Source: Streptomyces spinoverrucosus
Lineage (GTDB): Bacteria; Actinomycetota; Actinomycetes; Streptomycetales; Streptomycetaceae
Reading direction: 5' to 3'
Assembly: GCF_015712165.1 (NCBI RefSeq)
Contig: NZ_JADPZX010000001.1
Coordinates: 620,001 to 684,000, forward strand
DNA: 64,000 nt
In this document: in pieces, positions 54,215 through 63,922 of the stretch
Layout of the letters: each line of letters starts with the position of its first letter
Numbering within the stretch: the stretch's first letter is position 1
The notes under the pieces: model-generated
The model's input: only the letters and a program-made list of their open reading frames with translations
Told to the model about the DNA's origin: nothing
Database searches by the model: none
Made by a program: the position numbers and the translations under genes

Positions 54215-55234
54215 TCACTGCACCAGCTCGATATGGGCGTGGGACGGGTCGGCCGGGCAGGCGTGGAGCTGGAGACTGTGGCCGCCGGCGATCCCGATCA
54301 GGGTGAAGTTTGCGGGCGGGGTGCCGCGGAGGAGGGGAGTCGGGTGCGTCCGCTCCTCCTCGGGGGCCCAGCTGTCGCTGCCGGCATCCCATTCGAGGGT
54401 GGCGACGGTGAGGAGCGGGAGCGCCTCGGTGCCGCATTCCGGGCAGCGGCGGGGCATGGGGTCGGACAGGCCCCAGCGGGACCAGCCGCCGGTCTTCCAG
54501 CCGGGCGAAGTGGACAGCTCGTTCTCGTAGAACTCCCGCGGGGTGGCGGGGCAGGAGCCGTCCCACCGGCTCGGGTCGCCCAGCTCCTGCCGCAGCTCCT
54601 TGTCCAGCTCCATGAAGGCGGGGTACTCCGTGACCCGCTCCGGTGCCAGCAGGGACGGCTCCGGGAGATAGCCCTGGGACTTGATCGCGGGCGGCTCGGG
54701 CGCCGCGCCGAGGACGTCGGTGACGGTGCCGGCGGAGCGCCAGAAGACCGCGGTGCGGGGGTGGGCCGGGTGGTCGAAGGGGCACCACAGGACCTGGAGG
54801 AGGTCGGCCCCGGGCGGGCTGAACGGGAGCTGGACGTCACGGGCGTACAGCTGGGCGACAGGGAGCAGAGGGACCGGGTCCTCGGGCCAGGGGCGACCCT
54901 GGAGGATCCGCTTCTCGGTGGCCAGTTCCTCAGGCGTGGGCCGGGAGGCCGGGCCGCCGAGGTGCCGCCGGCTCTCTATCGCCGCCTGGATATGGCGGAG
55001 GCGCCGGATGTCGTCCGGGGACAGAACCCTGCGCGTCGCACCCCTCTCGTGCGGTCCTTCGCAGTGCGGCCACGGCTCGTCGGTGGGCCACAGCAGCGGC
55101 CCACCGACGGAACTGTCGTGCACCGTCGGTGACCCCGGCCGCGGATGCAGCCGGGTCGCCGTCCGCGCCAGCGGGGCCAGTTGAGGGAAGAGCGCGGTCA
55201 CGTCCAGCGGCCGCGGCGGGGTGGTGAAACTCAT
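54215..55234 (-). CDS. Soluble protein, possibly YwqG/DUF1963-like; candidate immunity protein
   Basis: 339 residues, ATG at 55234 with GGGAG upstream. No signal or membrane helix. The segment DSSVGGPLLWPTDEPWPHC resembles the GG-P-WP-C opening of the DUF1963/YwqG family; near residue 265 a CPECG pair may bind metal. Function of that family is unknown. It directly follows the nuclease gene (36-base gap) on the same strand and has a decayed tandem copy behind it, a layout often seen for immunity genes next to toxins. The immunity role is inference. Confidence 0.6.
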   Translation of the reverse strand: MSFTTPPRPLDVTALFPQLAPLARTATRLHPRPGSPTVHDSSVGGPLLWPTDEPWPHCEGPHERGATRRVLSPDDIRRLRHIQAAIESRRHLGGPASRPTPEELATEKRILQGRPWPEDPVPLLPVAQLYARDVQLPFSPPGADLLQVLWCPFDHPAHPRTAVFWRSAGTVTDVLGAAPEPPAIKSQGYLPEPSLLAPERVTEYPAFMELDKELRQELGDPSRWDGSCPATPREFYENELSTSPGWKTGGWSRWGLSDPMPRRCPECGTEALPLLTVATLEWDAGSDSWAPEEERTHPTPLLRGTPPANFTLIGIAGGHSLQLHACPADPSHAHIELVQ

Positions 55235-55270
55235 GCTGGCTCCCGAGGGCACGAACAAGGTGTAGAGAGA

Positions 55271-57210
55271 TCAGTTGCCGAGGTTGTGTGCTCCGCCGGT
55301 CTGGGTGTTGTAGATGTCGACGTTTTGGAACATCGGTACGACCGAACCGTCCTCGCGCTCGATCTTGGCGCTCATCGTAACGCGCACCGGAATCGTGCTG
55401 TCGGCGCTCAGATAGATGGGAGTCACCTCGTAGAGGATCGCGTCGTCCTCGCTGAACGAGGCCAGCCGCACCTCGTCCCGGACCTGCTCCTCGTACTCCC
55501 ACATGCTGCCTGCACCGGTGTTCATCCCGACCTGCCAGCAGGGCACGAGGTTCTTCGAGATCCGCCCGCCGAGAATGTTGGCGATCAGGTGACACCGGGC
55601 GAGCTGTTCGGTGAGATTGCGCGCGGAGGCGTAGTCGGCCGCGTCCTGCCAGCCGGTGATGTCTCCGCCCGCTTCACTGCCGGGGCCGAGCTGTTTGCCC
55701 AGGCAGGCGGTGGCCTTGGTCGCCCGGTGGCCGGCCGCGCTCGTCTGGTCGTTCTTCCTGACGTGCGGGACCGGTTCGGTGGTGTTCAGGATCCAGCCGT
55801 TGCCGGCCGGGCGCGCACCCCCCGGCGAGATCCCCAGGCACTCCGCGTGCGAGCCGTCGAGCGACGCCGTGAACGTCAGCTTGAACTGGTCGGCGTCGAT
55901 GACCCGCTGGCCCGCGAAGCCGTCGGCGAGCTGGCTGTCCGCGAACTGCTTGTCAGCGGCGGCGACATGGGCGCGCACACATCGCTGGGAGGTGTCGAGG
56001 CTCGAACCGCCGTTGAGCTCGTGGATGACCCATCCGCCGTTGCCGTAGTAAGGAATGAGCTCGGCGCACTGAGCACCGTCCCTTCCGCCCTCCTTCGTCT
56101 CCGCGAAGGGGAACTGGGCACAGGTGTCGGTCGGTATGAGGTCGCTGGCGTCCGCGAACGGCTCCGACGCCCCGCTTCCACAGGTGCTGCTCGTACGGCC
56201 GTCCACGCCGCTCGTCGACCGGGTCAGTGCGGTGTTGAGCCCCCAGCGGTCGGTGAGGTTCTTCTGGGCCCACAGATACGCCGCCACCGCGCCGCCCTGA
56301 TCCGAGCCCTGCGTGCTCATCGACAGCTCCGGCATGACCGACGGAACCGCACACCCCGCCACCGAAGTGCCGCCGACCGCGTGGTCGCACCTGATCTGAC
56401 GCGCGTTCTTCCACGACGCGTTCGGGTCGGTCGCCGTCGCGCCCGGGGACGTCACATACATCGCGTAGGACGTGTAGAAGGAGGCGGAGGAGCCCGCCGT
56501 CTGCGCCGAGGAGAAGGTGACGTTGCCGGTGAGGGTCTGGCCGAGGGTGATGGCGCCGCCGTACCAGGGGGCGGTCTTGGTGGCCGTGCAGCCGGCGTCG
56601 CAGGAGGCGCGGAACTTGGCGTTCAGAGAGGTGACATCGCCGGACGCGCTGGTCATGGTGACGTTGACCTGCTCGTTCCAGGTCGTGGCGGTCGCGGAGA
56701 GGTCGGCGCCGGTGGAGACCGCCAGGGTGCCGCGTCCGATCTCCAGACCCCTGCTGTCGCGGAGGATGTAGGTGACGTTGATGCCGGTCACGCAGTACGA
56801 GAAGCGCTCGTAGCTGTAGTTGCCGGGTTGGTGACGTCGCAGCTTCCGGCGGCAGCGGCAGTGGTAGCAGCAGTGGTAGCAGGAGCGGCGCCGGCTGCGC
56901 GGGTCTTCGCCTTCGCAGGGGCGGGGGTGACCGTCACACAGGACTCGACGGCGCCCGCGCGGCGCTCCTTGGAGCCCGGCGCGGTGGCGGTGCAGTCCTC
57001 ACCGGAGCCGGCCGCGAACTTGCTGGTCCCGGTGGTCTCCGCACTGGGCGCTGCGGACTTGGCGGTGGACGAGGTCTTCGCCGTCGCGGGCGGCTCGGCC
57101 GCCTGGCTCGTCGCGGCTGTCGTGACGACGAGGGTCAGGGCGGTGAGGACGGTCAGGACCGTCGAGCGGGCGCGTCTCCTTGTCGCGCGCCCGCCACGTA
57201 TTCCATGCAT
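55271..57210 (-). pseudogene. Secreted protein with NucA/B-like and endonuclease domains, one frameshift
   Basis: About 645 residues if one frameshift is corrected. ATG at 57210 gives a signal peptide (RRRARSTVLTVLTALTLVV, TSQAA), a Thr/Ala-rich linker and CDVTNP; then the frame breaks at 56822-56827 (one base missing from a CCCGGG-like run) and continues NYSYERFSYCVTGINVTYIL to the stop at 55271. A NucA/NucB-like nuclease region includes DTCAQFPFAETKEGG; the C-terminus RCHLIANILGG, NLVPCWQV and EYEEQVRDEV resembles DNA/RNA non-specific endonucleases used as toxins. Read uncorrected, the second part has no signal. Confidence 0.7.
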
Positions 57211-57244
57211 AGGGGCAGGACCTTTCATTGAGAGCACGGGGGGT

Positions 57245-57272
57245 GGGGGTGCCGCTTGATTGCGGCACCCCC
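57245..57272 (-). terminator. Terminator after the ALF-repeat gene
   Basis: GGGGGTGCCGC and GCGGCACCCCC form a perfect 11-bp stem with loop TTGATT, 21 bases after the ALF-gene stop and 35 bases before the start of the nuclease gene, so the two genes may be transcribed separately. Confidence 0.8.
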
Positions 57273-57293
57273 AGGAAAGAGAAGGGAGGGAAA

Positions 57294-60200
57294 TCAGGCC
57301 GCCTTGCCCCAGATGTCGCTGAGGCTCTTCGTGATGCCGGAGACCAGGTCCTCGCCGGTGTCTGTGATCTTGCTGACGACGGGCTTGACGACGCTGCCGC
57401 CGAGCGCCTTGTCGGCGGCGCCGAGCCACTTGTAGGCGCCGAAGGAGACCAGGCTCAGGCCGGTGCCGACGGCGGACTCCCAGAAGGCGCCGCTGGTGAA
57501 GCCGTGCTCGATGCCCGTGAAGAGGGTGCCGAGGGCGCCCGCGCCCGCGGAGACGCCGGCGAAGAAGCCGGCCGCGGCGAGGGCCGGCGGGAAGACGATG
57601 GCGGCGAGGGCGCAGCCGGCCGCCAGGAACCCGGCGCCGATGCTGACCATGTTGGCGGCGTCCGCGTAGAACTGGGCGTCGTTCCACCACTCGTCGGCGT
57701 CGCCGTCCGCGGTGCCGTTCGGGTTGACCTGGTTGTTCTTGTCGTTGTTGGCCGGGTCCTGCTTGGCCTCGCGCTCTTCCTGGGCCTTGCGCGCGGCCTC
57801 CTTGGCCTTCGCGATCTCCTCGGCCCGCTTCTTGTCGGCGGCGATCTGCTTGGCCTGGGCGTACGCGGCGGCGGCGGCCTTCGCGTCGGCGGAGGCGGCG
57901 AGCTCGGCGGCGCGGGCCGCGGCGGCGGAGCGCTGGGCCGCGGCGGAGGAGGCGAGGGCCGCGCGCGCCGAGTCGACGGCCTTGTTGGCCGAGTAGTTGG
58001 CGGAGCGGGCGGCGCCGCGGGCGGTGGCGGCGGCGTTCTTCGCCGTGGCGGCGGAGGCCTGGGCGTCGGCGGCCGACTTGTCGGCGGCGTCGGCGTTGTC
58101 CCGCGCCTGCTGGGCGTAGTCATCGGCCTTGGCGGCGGAGTCGAGCGCCTTCTGCGCCCACTGCTGAGCCTCGGCGGCGGCGTTGCGGGCGTCGGCGGCG
58201 GCTTTCGAGGCGAGGGCCGCGTCCTGCTGCGCCTTCTCCGCGATCTTCGCGGCGGCGGCGATGGCCCCGCGGACGGCGGCGACGTGGGTGGCGGTGTCGA
58301 AGTCGAGCTGGGCCGTGCGGTACTGGATCACGGTGATGAAGTTCCGCAGCATCCACTGCGGTCCTTCGAGCGCGACTTCCGCGTAGGCCTTGGTGAAGGC
58401 GCCCCCGGTGTGGATCAGCTCACTCGCCCGGACGCGGTCGTCCTCCTGGACGGCCACGGGGTAGGCATGGTCGAAGAAGTGGTTGAGGGACTCGGTCGTG
58501 TTCTTGTCGAGCGCGTCGTTACCGGCCTCGGTGACGGCCCGGCCCGCGTTGTCGCCGAGGATCTTGGTGATGGCGACGCGCAGGTCCTCGTCCGAGGCGC
58601 GCTTCATGCCGCCGGTGAGGAAGTCGCCGACGGCCTTGGAGTCGTTGCTCTCCAGCGCGGCCGCGGCGGCCGCGGCGACCTTCGGTCCGCCGATCGTCGC
58701 CACGTGGAGGGTGGTTTCGCGGTCGTCCTGCGTCTGGGCGAGGGCTCGGTCGAGGTCGATCCAGGCGTAGACGTCGTCGTCGGAGCCGGCGAGGGCGTGC
58801 TGGGCGGCCTGCCGGGTGTTGGCCCCGCGGGCCTCCATCAGGGCGACCGCGGCCTGTCGGCCCAGGGTCGCGGCGACCGCCATGTCGCCGGAGTACAGGG
58901 CCTCTTCCGCCCTGGATATGAGGTCCTTGGTCGCCTGGGTGTCGCGCTCCTCCATCAGCCGCTTCTCGCGGACGTCGGAGAGCTCGGCCTGCTCGATGGC
59001 GGCGAGCTGCTGGGCCTCCTCGATGGCCTGCTGCTTGTCCTGCTCCAGGGTCTGCGCCTCGGCGGCGCGGGCGTTCTTCTCCACCTCGATGGCGTCGCTG
59101 ACGGCCTTGGTGGCGACGTTGGCGGCCTTCACGGCCTCCGTGGCGTGGGCGGTCGACTTGTTGGCGTAGTCGACGGCCTGACCCGCGTACTTCACGGCCT
59201 CCTCGGCGGCGGCCGCGGCCTTGTCGGCGTGGGCAGCGGCGGAGTTGGCGGCGTCCCGGGCGGTGCGGGCCGCCTTGGCGGCGGCGGTCGCCAGGGCCTG
59301 GGCGGCGGAGGCGGCATTGGTGGCGCGGTTGGCGGCGCTGGTGGCGATGGCGGCCTGGCGCTTGGCCTCGTCGGCCTCCGCCTTGGCGGCACCGGCGGAG
59401 ACGGCGGCCTGGGCGGCGGCGGTCGCGGCGGCGGCCGAGTTGCGGGCGGCGGAGGCGGCGGCCAGCCCGGCGGAGGCGGACGCGTCGCCGGCGAGGGCCG
59501 CCTTGTCGGCAGCCGCGGCGGCGCTGCGGGCCTTGGCTGCGGCGTTGCGGGCGGCGACCGCGGCGTTCTTGGCGGCCTCCGCCTTGCCGGCGTCCTTGGA
59601 CGCGGCGATCGCGGCGTTGTAGGCGCGGGCGGCGGCGTTGCCGGCCTTCGCGGCGGCCTGGGCGGCGCCTGCGGCGGCCCAGGAGGCGCGGCGGGAGGCA
59701 TTCACGGCGGCGTTGGAGGCGTTGACGGCGTTGCGGGCGGCGTCGGCCGCGCCCTTCGCCGCGCTCGCCGCCTTGCGGGCCGCGGCCCCCGACTTCTGCA
59801 CGTCGCTCTGGGCGGCGGCGGCCTCGGCGGCGGCCTTCTCGGCGGCCTCCTTGGCCTTGGTGGCGGCGGTCTCGGCGCGGGCCCCGGCCTCGACGGCCAG
59901 GTTCGTCTCGCGCTCGGCGCGCTTGCCCTCGCGCTCGACGACGGCCACCAGCTCCTCGATGGTCGCCGACTCCTGGTCGCGGGCGCGCGCGATGTGCTGG
60001 CCGGTCTCGATGAACCACTCGACGTCCTGGGCGGTGCCGCTGAGCGCGCGGTCCGCGTACTTCTGCACCTCCGGGCCGCCGTTCATCAGCATGGCGGTGA
60101 CCTGGACCCGGGTGTCCTCCAGCCGCGCGTCGTACTGCTTGTCGGCGAGGAAGGCGACGAGGGCCTGTTCGGTGCCGGCGTTGAGCGCGGCGTTGGCCTC

Positions 60201-60677
60201 GCGCACCACTCCCCTGCCGCCGGTGGACGAGACGATGCTGGTGGCGACCTGGAGGTCCTCGCGGATAGCGGGTGCGAAGCCCGCCGAGAGGAAGTCGGCT
60301 ATCGCTTGGTCGCCGTTGTCCAGGGCGGCGACGGCCTCGCGGCGCAGGCCCTTGCCCGCGCGGTCCAGGCTGCGAACGATCGCGACCCGGTTGTCCTGCA
60401 CGGTCTGCTGCGGCAGCGTCTCGGCGAGGAAGGTCTGGATCTCGGTGTCGGTCCCGTAGAGGGCCATGGTGGCAGTGGCCTTGACGCCCCTGCCGCCAGT
60501 CAGCCACGCGCGGACGACCTTGGCGCGATCGGTGTTCGGCAGCGGCACCGGGTCGGCGCCTGCCGTCTCGGCGGCCGCGGCGGTGGCCGGTCGCAGGACC
60601 GAGGGGGTGGCGGCGACAGCGGTCGCGGCCGCGAGCGCGCCGAGGACGCGGCGTCTGCTCCAGAAAGCTGTCTGCAT
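57294..60677 (-). CDS. Giant Tat-type secreted ALF-repeat coiled-coil protein
   Basis: 1127 residues. N-terminus SRRRVLGALAAATAVAATPS is a twin-arginine-type signal. Helical ALF repeats (pattern AxxxLxxGTDxxIxxFL, e.g. MALYGTDTEIQTFLAETLPQ) fill about 50-245 and return about 640-850. Between and after lie very Ala-rich coiled coils (about 250-620 and 850-990). A hydrophobic Gly/Ala-rich C-terminal region from about 1010 (SIGAGFLAAGCALAAIVFPP) could insert in a membrane. ALF proteins are linked to exported toxins in actinobacteria; no catalytic toxin domain is visible here. Followed by the nuclease gene. ATG at 60677 with GAAGGG. Confidence 0.82.
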   Translation of the reverse strand: MQTAFWSRRRVLGALAAATAVAATPSVLRPATAAAAETAGADPVPLPNTDRAKVVRAWLTGGRGVKATATMALYGTDTEIQTFLAETLPQQTVQDNRVAIVRSLDRAGKGLRREAVAALDNGDQAIADFLSAGFAPAIREDLQVATSIVSSTGGRGVVREANAALNAGTEQALVAFLADKQYDARLEDTRVQVTAMLMNGGPEVQKYADRALSGTAQDVEWFIETGQHIARARDQESATIEELVAVVEREGKRAERETNLAVEAGARAETAATKAKEAAEKAAAEAAAAQSDVQKSGAAARKAASAAKGAADAARNAVNASNAAVNASRRASWAAAGAAQAAAKAGNAAARAYNAAIAASKDAGKAEAAKNAAVAARNAAAKARSAAAAADKAALAGDASASAGLAAASAARNSAAAATAAAQAAVSAGAAKAEADEAKRQAAIATSAANRATNAASAAQALATAAAKAARTARDAANSAAAHADKAAAAAEEAVKYAGQAVDYANKSTAHATEAVKAANVATKAVSDAIEVEKNARAAEAQTLEQDKQQAIEEAQQLAAIEQAELSDVREKRLMEERDTQATKDLISRAEEALYSGDMAVAATLGRQAAVALMEARGANTRQAAQHALAGSDDDVYAWIDLDRALAQTQDDRETTLHVATIGGPKVAAAAAAALESNDSKAVGDFLTGGMKRASDEDLRVAITKILGDNAGRAVTEAGNDALDKNTTESLNHFFDHAYPVAVQEDDRVRASELIHTGGAFTKAYAEVALEGPQWMLRNFITVIQYRTAQLDFDTATHVAAVRGAIAAAAKIAEKAQQDAALASKAAADARNAAAEAQQWAQKALDSAAKADDYAQQARDNADAADKSAADAQASAATAKNAAATARGAARSANYSANKAVDSARAALASSAAAQRSAAAARAAELAASADAKAAAAAYAQAKQIAADKKRAEEIAKAKEAARKAQEEREAKQDPANNDKNNQVNPNGTADGDADEWWNDAQFYADAANMVSIGAGFLAAGCALAAIVFPPALAAAGFFAGVSAGAGALGTLFTGIEHGFTSGAFWESAVGTGLSLVSFGAYKWLGAADKALGGSVVKPVVSKITDTGEDLVSGITKSLSDIWGKAA

Positions 60678-61158
60678 ACGGGACTTGCCCTTCTAAGAGT
60701 AATGCGCTGACGTGTCGAATCTCGCGCCGTGACGGACGGCGGATCCATGGATCGACCCCCGCCACAATTCGAACAGTATCAACGTCATAGAAATTCTCGG
60801 GACGTTGGACCTGCCGGGACTCCAACAGGCGTCGATACATGGTGATTTGACGGATCGGCACAATCTTTTTACGGAATCCTGACGCCAGCTCATACAGCCT
60901 TCTCCCGTCGTGACACAGGTCACGGAAGACTTGTATCCAATGTCCAGGTATGAGCAGTTCACGGCGCTGGACGTGGGTGCGTCGCCGTGCTGGGATGCCA
61001 GGGCCGATGACGATCACCGGGGGTTCGAACAGTGCGTCGCGGAGGCGCGCCAATGGTGCGCAAGGGGGGCTTTCATTCCGCGTGTGCGGCTTTCCCTTTT
61101 TCGCGACCGGTGGTTTTCAAGTCCAAGTCCGGGCAGTGGCTACGAAATTAGGGATGCG
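60678..61158. other. A/T-richer divergent regulatory region
   Basis: 481 bases between the ALF-repeat gene and the divergent secreted-protein gene. Bases 60700-60930 are much richer in A/T than the flanks (TCGAACAGTATCAACGTCAT; CACAATCTTTTTACGGAATC) and should hold both promoters. A frame on the plus strand is open from 60910 but has no ribosome site. No RNA gene or strong hairpin was recognised. Confidence 0.45.
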
Positions 61159-61713
61159 ATGAAGGAAATCAGCACCAACGTCGGAAAGCCGCGGAGAATT
61201 CGGCTCACGGTACGGGTACTCGGCGCCGCCGCCGGCGGTGCGCTGGCCTGGATCGCGGTTGTCGGCGGCGCGCAGGACGGGGGCACAGGCACCGCAGAGG
61301 CCGGCGACACCGCCGCGCTGGTCGCGGGGGACACCCCCGGCTATGCCGTGGAGGACTTCGACTACCCCCAGGCCGACAAGATCCTGGCGGAGCAGAACAT
61401 CGTCCTGAAGCGGGGCGACGGCCACATCACGCTCGCCGACTGCGTGTCAGGAACCGGGCAGTTGGAGCTCCTGGCCCGCGACAGGGCCGACAAGATCTGC
61501 TTCAACACCGTCGGCAACGAGGGCTGGCTGACCCTGGAGATCCCCGCCGTCTTCTCGTTCAAGGGCAATGACTACTCCACCACGGTCAACATGACCGTCG
61601 GCAGCGAGGAGAAGTCCTACGAGATTACCAAGAACACCTGGACGCCGGTGGGCGAGACCGCGGACCCCGAGGGCCGCGACCACATGCTCGTGGAGATCCG
61701 GATCACCAAGTAG
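61159..61713 (+). CDS. Secreted or membrane-anchored protein of unknown function
   Basis: 184 residues from ATG at 61159 with AGGG 5 bases upstream; the open frame from 60910 is longer but unsupported. Basic start (KPRRIRLTVR) and one hydrophobic helix (VLGAAAGGALAWIAVVGGA) give a signal peptide or anchor. The exported part has two cysteines (LADCVSGTG, KICFNTVG) that could form a disulphide and a beta-rich pattern (STTVNMTVGSEEKSYEITKN). Divergent from the ALF-repeat gene, possibly part of the same exported system. Confidence 0.6.
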   Translation: MKEISTNVGKPRRIRLTVRVLGAAAGGALAWIAVVGGAQDGGTGTAEAGDTAALVAGDTPGYAVEDFDYPQADKILAEQNIVLKRGDGHITLADCVSGTGQLELLARDRADKICFNTVGNEGWLTLEIPAVFSFKGNDYSTTVNMTVGSEEKSYEITKNTWTPVGETADPEGRDHMLVEIRITK

Positions 61714-61973
61714 CCAGGGTCCCGGAACCTCCCTGGTCAGCCCCGGTCCACCGCCGTCAAGGAACCCCTGAGTCCCATCTCTGCAGACCCTTGGGACTGC
61801 ACCGGACCGGCAGGCAGGGATTCTGTTGGTTTGTTCGGGGCCTTGCGTGACGTCGGCCTTCGAGACCCGGGGCCGACGTTTCCCCAGGTCCGCAGTGACC
61901 ACCCTGTCCCGGACGTACTCCGGCTCCTGCACCCCCTCCGCCGCGGCGGTCTCCAGCACGACAGCGCCGCCCC

Positions 61974-63881
61974 TCAGGCCGCCGCCACCTCCGCCATCTC
62001 CCCCGCCTCCATCTCCCCCGCCCGTTCCTCGAACTGCGTCCGATACAGCTCCGCGTACCGTCCCCCCGCCGCCAACAGCCCCTCGTGCGTGCCCCGTTCG
62101 ACGATGCGGCCGTCCTCGAGGACGAGGATCAGGTCGGCGGACCGCACGGTGGACAGGCGGTGGGCGATGACGAGGGCGGTGCGGCCCTGAAGTGCCTCGG
62201 TGAGGGCCTCCTGCACGGCCGCCTCGGAGGTGTTGTCGAGGTGGGCCGTGGCCTCGTCGAGGATCACCACCCGCTGGCGGGCGAGGAGCAGGCGGGCGAT
62301 GGTCATGCGCTGGCGTTCGCCGCCGGAGAGGCGATAGCCGCGTTCGCCGACCACGGTGTCCAGGCCGTCGGGGAGCGAGCGGACGAGAGTGTCCAGGCGG
62401 GCCCGGCGCAGGGCGTCCCACAGTTCGTCGTCCGTCGCGGTGGGGCGGGCGAGCAGCAGGTTGGCGCGGACCGTGTCGTGGAACAGGTGGCCGTCCTGGG
62501 TGACCATGCCGACGGTGGCACGCAGGGACCCTGCGTTCAGGTCGCGGACGTCGACGCCGCCGACCCGGACGGCGCCCCCGTCGACGTCGTACAGGCGGGG
62601 CAGCAGCTGCGCGATCGTCGACTTGCCCGCGCCGGAGGAGCCGACGAGGGCGATGGTCCGGCCGGGTTCGGCGCGGAAGGAGATGCCCCGCAGGACCTCG
62701 GCGCCACCGCGGCTGTCGAGGGCGGCCACCTCCTCCAGGGAGGCGAGGGAGACCTTGTCGGCGGAGGGGTAGCCGAAGCGGACGTCGTCGAACTCCACCG
62801 ACACCGGCCCTTCGGGCACCTCGACGGCGTCCGGCTTCTGTTCGATGAGCGGCTTGAGGTCGAGCACCTCGAAGACGCGCTCGAAGCTGACGAGGGCGCT
62901 CATCACCTCGACGCGCGCCCCGGCGAGCGCCGTGAGCGGCGCGTACAGGCGGGTCAGCAGCAGGGCGAGCGACACCACGGCTCCGGGCTCCAGGGTGCCG
63001 CGCAGGGCGAACCAGCCGCCGAGGCCGTAGACCAGGGCCAGGGCGAGCGCCGACACCAGGGTCAGCGCGGTGATGAACGCCGACTGCGCGGTCGCCGTAC
63101 GGATACCGATGTCCGCGACCCGGCGGGCCCGGACGGCGAACTCGGCGGACTCCTCCTCCGGGCGGCCGAACAGCTTGACCAGCGTGGCGCCGGGAGCCGA
63201 GAAGCGTTCCGTCATCCGGGTGCCCATGGCCGCGTTCAGCGTCGCCGCCTCCCGCTGCATCCGGGCCATCCGGCTGCCCATCCGCCGGGCCGGGATCACG
63301 AACACCGGCAGCAGCACCAGCGCGAGCAGGGTGACCTGCCAGGACAGGGTGAGCATGACGGCGAGGGTGAGCACCAGCGTGACGAGGTTGCTGACCACGC
63401 CGGACAGGGTGTTGCTGAACGCCCGCTGGGCGCCGATCACGTCGTTGTTGAGCCGGCTGACGAGCGCTCCCGTGCGGGTGCGGGTGAAGAACGCGACCGG
63501 CATACGCTGCACATGGTCGAACACGGCCGTCCGCAGATCGAGTATGAGCCCCTCTCCCAGCGCCGCCGAGAGCCTGCGCCCGAGGATGCCGAGGGCCGCC
63601 TCCACCAGCGCGATGAGCGCGATCAGCAGCGCGAGGCGTACGACGGTCCGCTCGTCGCCGTTCGTCACGATCGCGTCGACGACGCGTCCGGCGAGCACGG
63701 GGGTCGCGACGGCGAGCAGCGCGGTCGCCACCCCGAGCAGTACGAACAGCACGATCCGGGGGCGGTGCGGGCGGGCGAACGCGGCGATGCGGCGCAGCGT
63801 GGCGCGGGCGAGGGGGCGGCGTTCCTGCGTGGCGTTCATGACGCTGTGCAGCTGCGTCCACGCCGTGGTCTCCATGCTCAT
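61974..63881 (-). CDS. ABC exporter, fused membrane and ATPase domains
   Basis: 635 residues. Six-helix membrane domain (about 30-330) followed by an ATPase: Walker A LVGSSGAGKST, signature YRLSGGERQRMTIARL, Walker B VVILDEATAHLD, H loop VIAHRLSTV. MsbA/drug-exporter type half transporter that works as a dimer; substrate unknown. ATG at 63881; a second in-frame ATG lies two codons on. The promoter region holds a MerR-type dyad, so induction by a small molecule, possibly the exported one, is likely. No partner gene in the window. Confidence 0.9.
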   Translation of the reverse strand: MSMETTAWTQLHSVMNATQERRPLARATLRRIAAFARPHRPRIVLFVLLGVATALLAVATPVLAGRVVDAIVTNGDERTVVRLALLIALIALVEAALGILGRRLSAALGEGLILDLRTAVFDHVQRMPVAFFTRTRTGALVSRLNNDVIGAQRAFSNTLSGVVSNLVTLVLTLAVMLTLSWQVTLLALVLLPVFVIPARRMGSRMARMQREAATLNAAMGTRMTERFSAPGATLVKLFGRPEEESAEFAVRARRVADIGIRTATAQSAFITALTLVSALALALVYGLGGWFALRGTLEPGAVVSLALLLTRLYAPLTALAGARVEVMSALVSFERVFEVLDLKPLIEQKPDAVEVPEGPVSVEFDDVRFGYPSADKVSLASLEEVAALDSRGGAEVLRGISFRAEPGRTIALVGSSGAGKSTIAQLLPRLYDVDGGAVRVGGVDVRDLNAGSLRATVGMVTQDGHLFHDTVRANLLLARPTATDDELWDALRRARLDTLVRSLPDGLDTVVGERGYRLSGGERQRMTIARLLLARQRVVILDEATAHLDNTSEAAVQEALTEALQGRTALVIAHRLSTVRSADLILVLEDGRIVERGTHEGLLAAGGRYAELYRTQFEERAGEMEAGEMAEVAAA

Positions 63882-63889
63882 ACAGCCGA

Positions 63890-63922
63890 CGGTAGAACCT
63901 CGACCAAACTTGAGGTCAAGCG
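63890..63922 (-). promoter_or_regulatory. MerR-type promoter of the ABC exporter gene
   Basis: On the minus strand TTGACC (-35) is followed 17 bases later by TCTACC (possible -10). The spacer holds the dyad CCTCAAGTTTGGTCGAGG (63898-63915 on the plus strand). A dyad placed between -35 and -10 is the hallmark of MerR-family activation. The regulator gene is not in the window; it may lie just to the right. Confidence 0.6.

Noticed and set aside
57228..60710. Very long open frame (1160 codons) on the plus strand, Gly/Val/Leu-rich
   Set aside because: It is the mirror of the Ala-rich ALF-repeat gene: GC-rich Ala codons on one strand give stop-free frames on the other. The minus-strand protein has a Tat signal, repeats and a ribosome site; the plus-strand one has none.
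60910..61158. Upstream extension of the secreted protein at 61159
   Set aside because: No ribosome site at 60910, the extension lacks protein-like character, and the signal peptide begins at the ATG at 61159.
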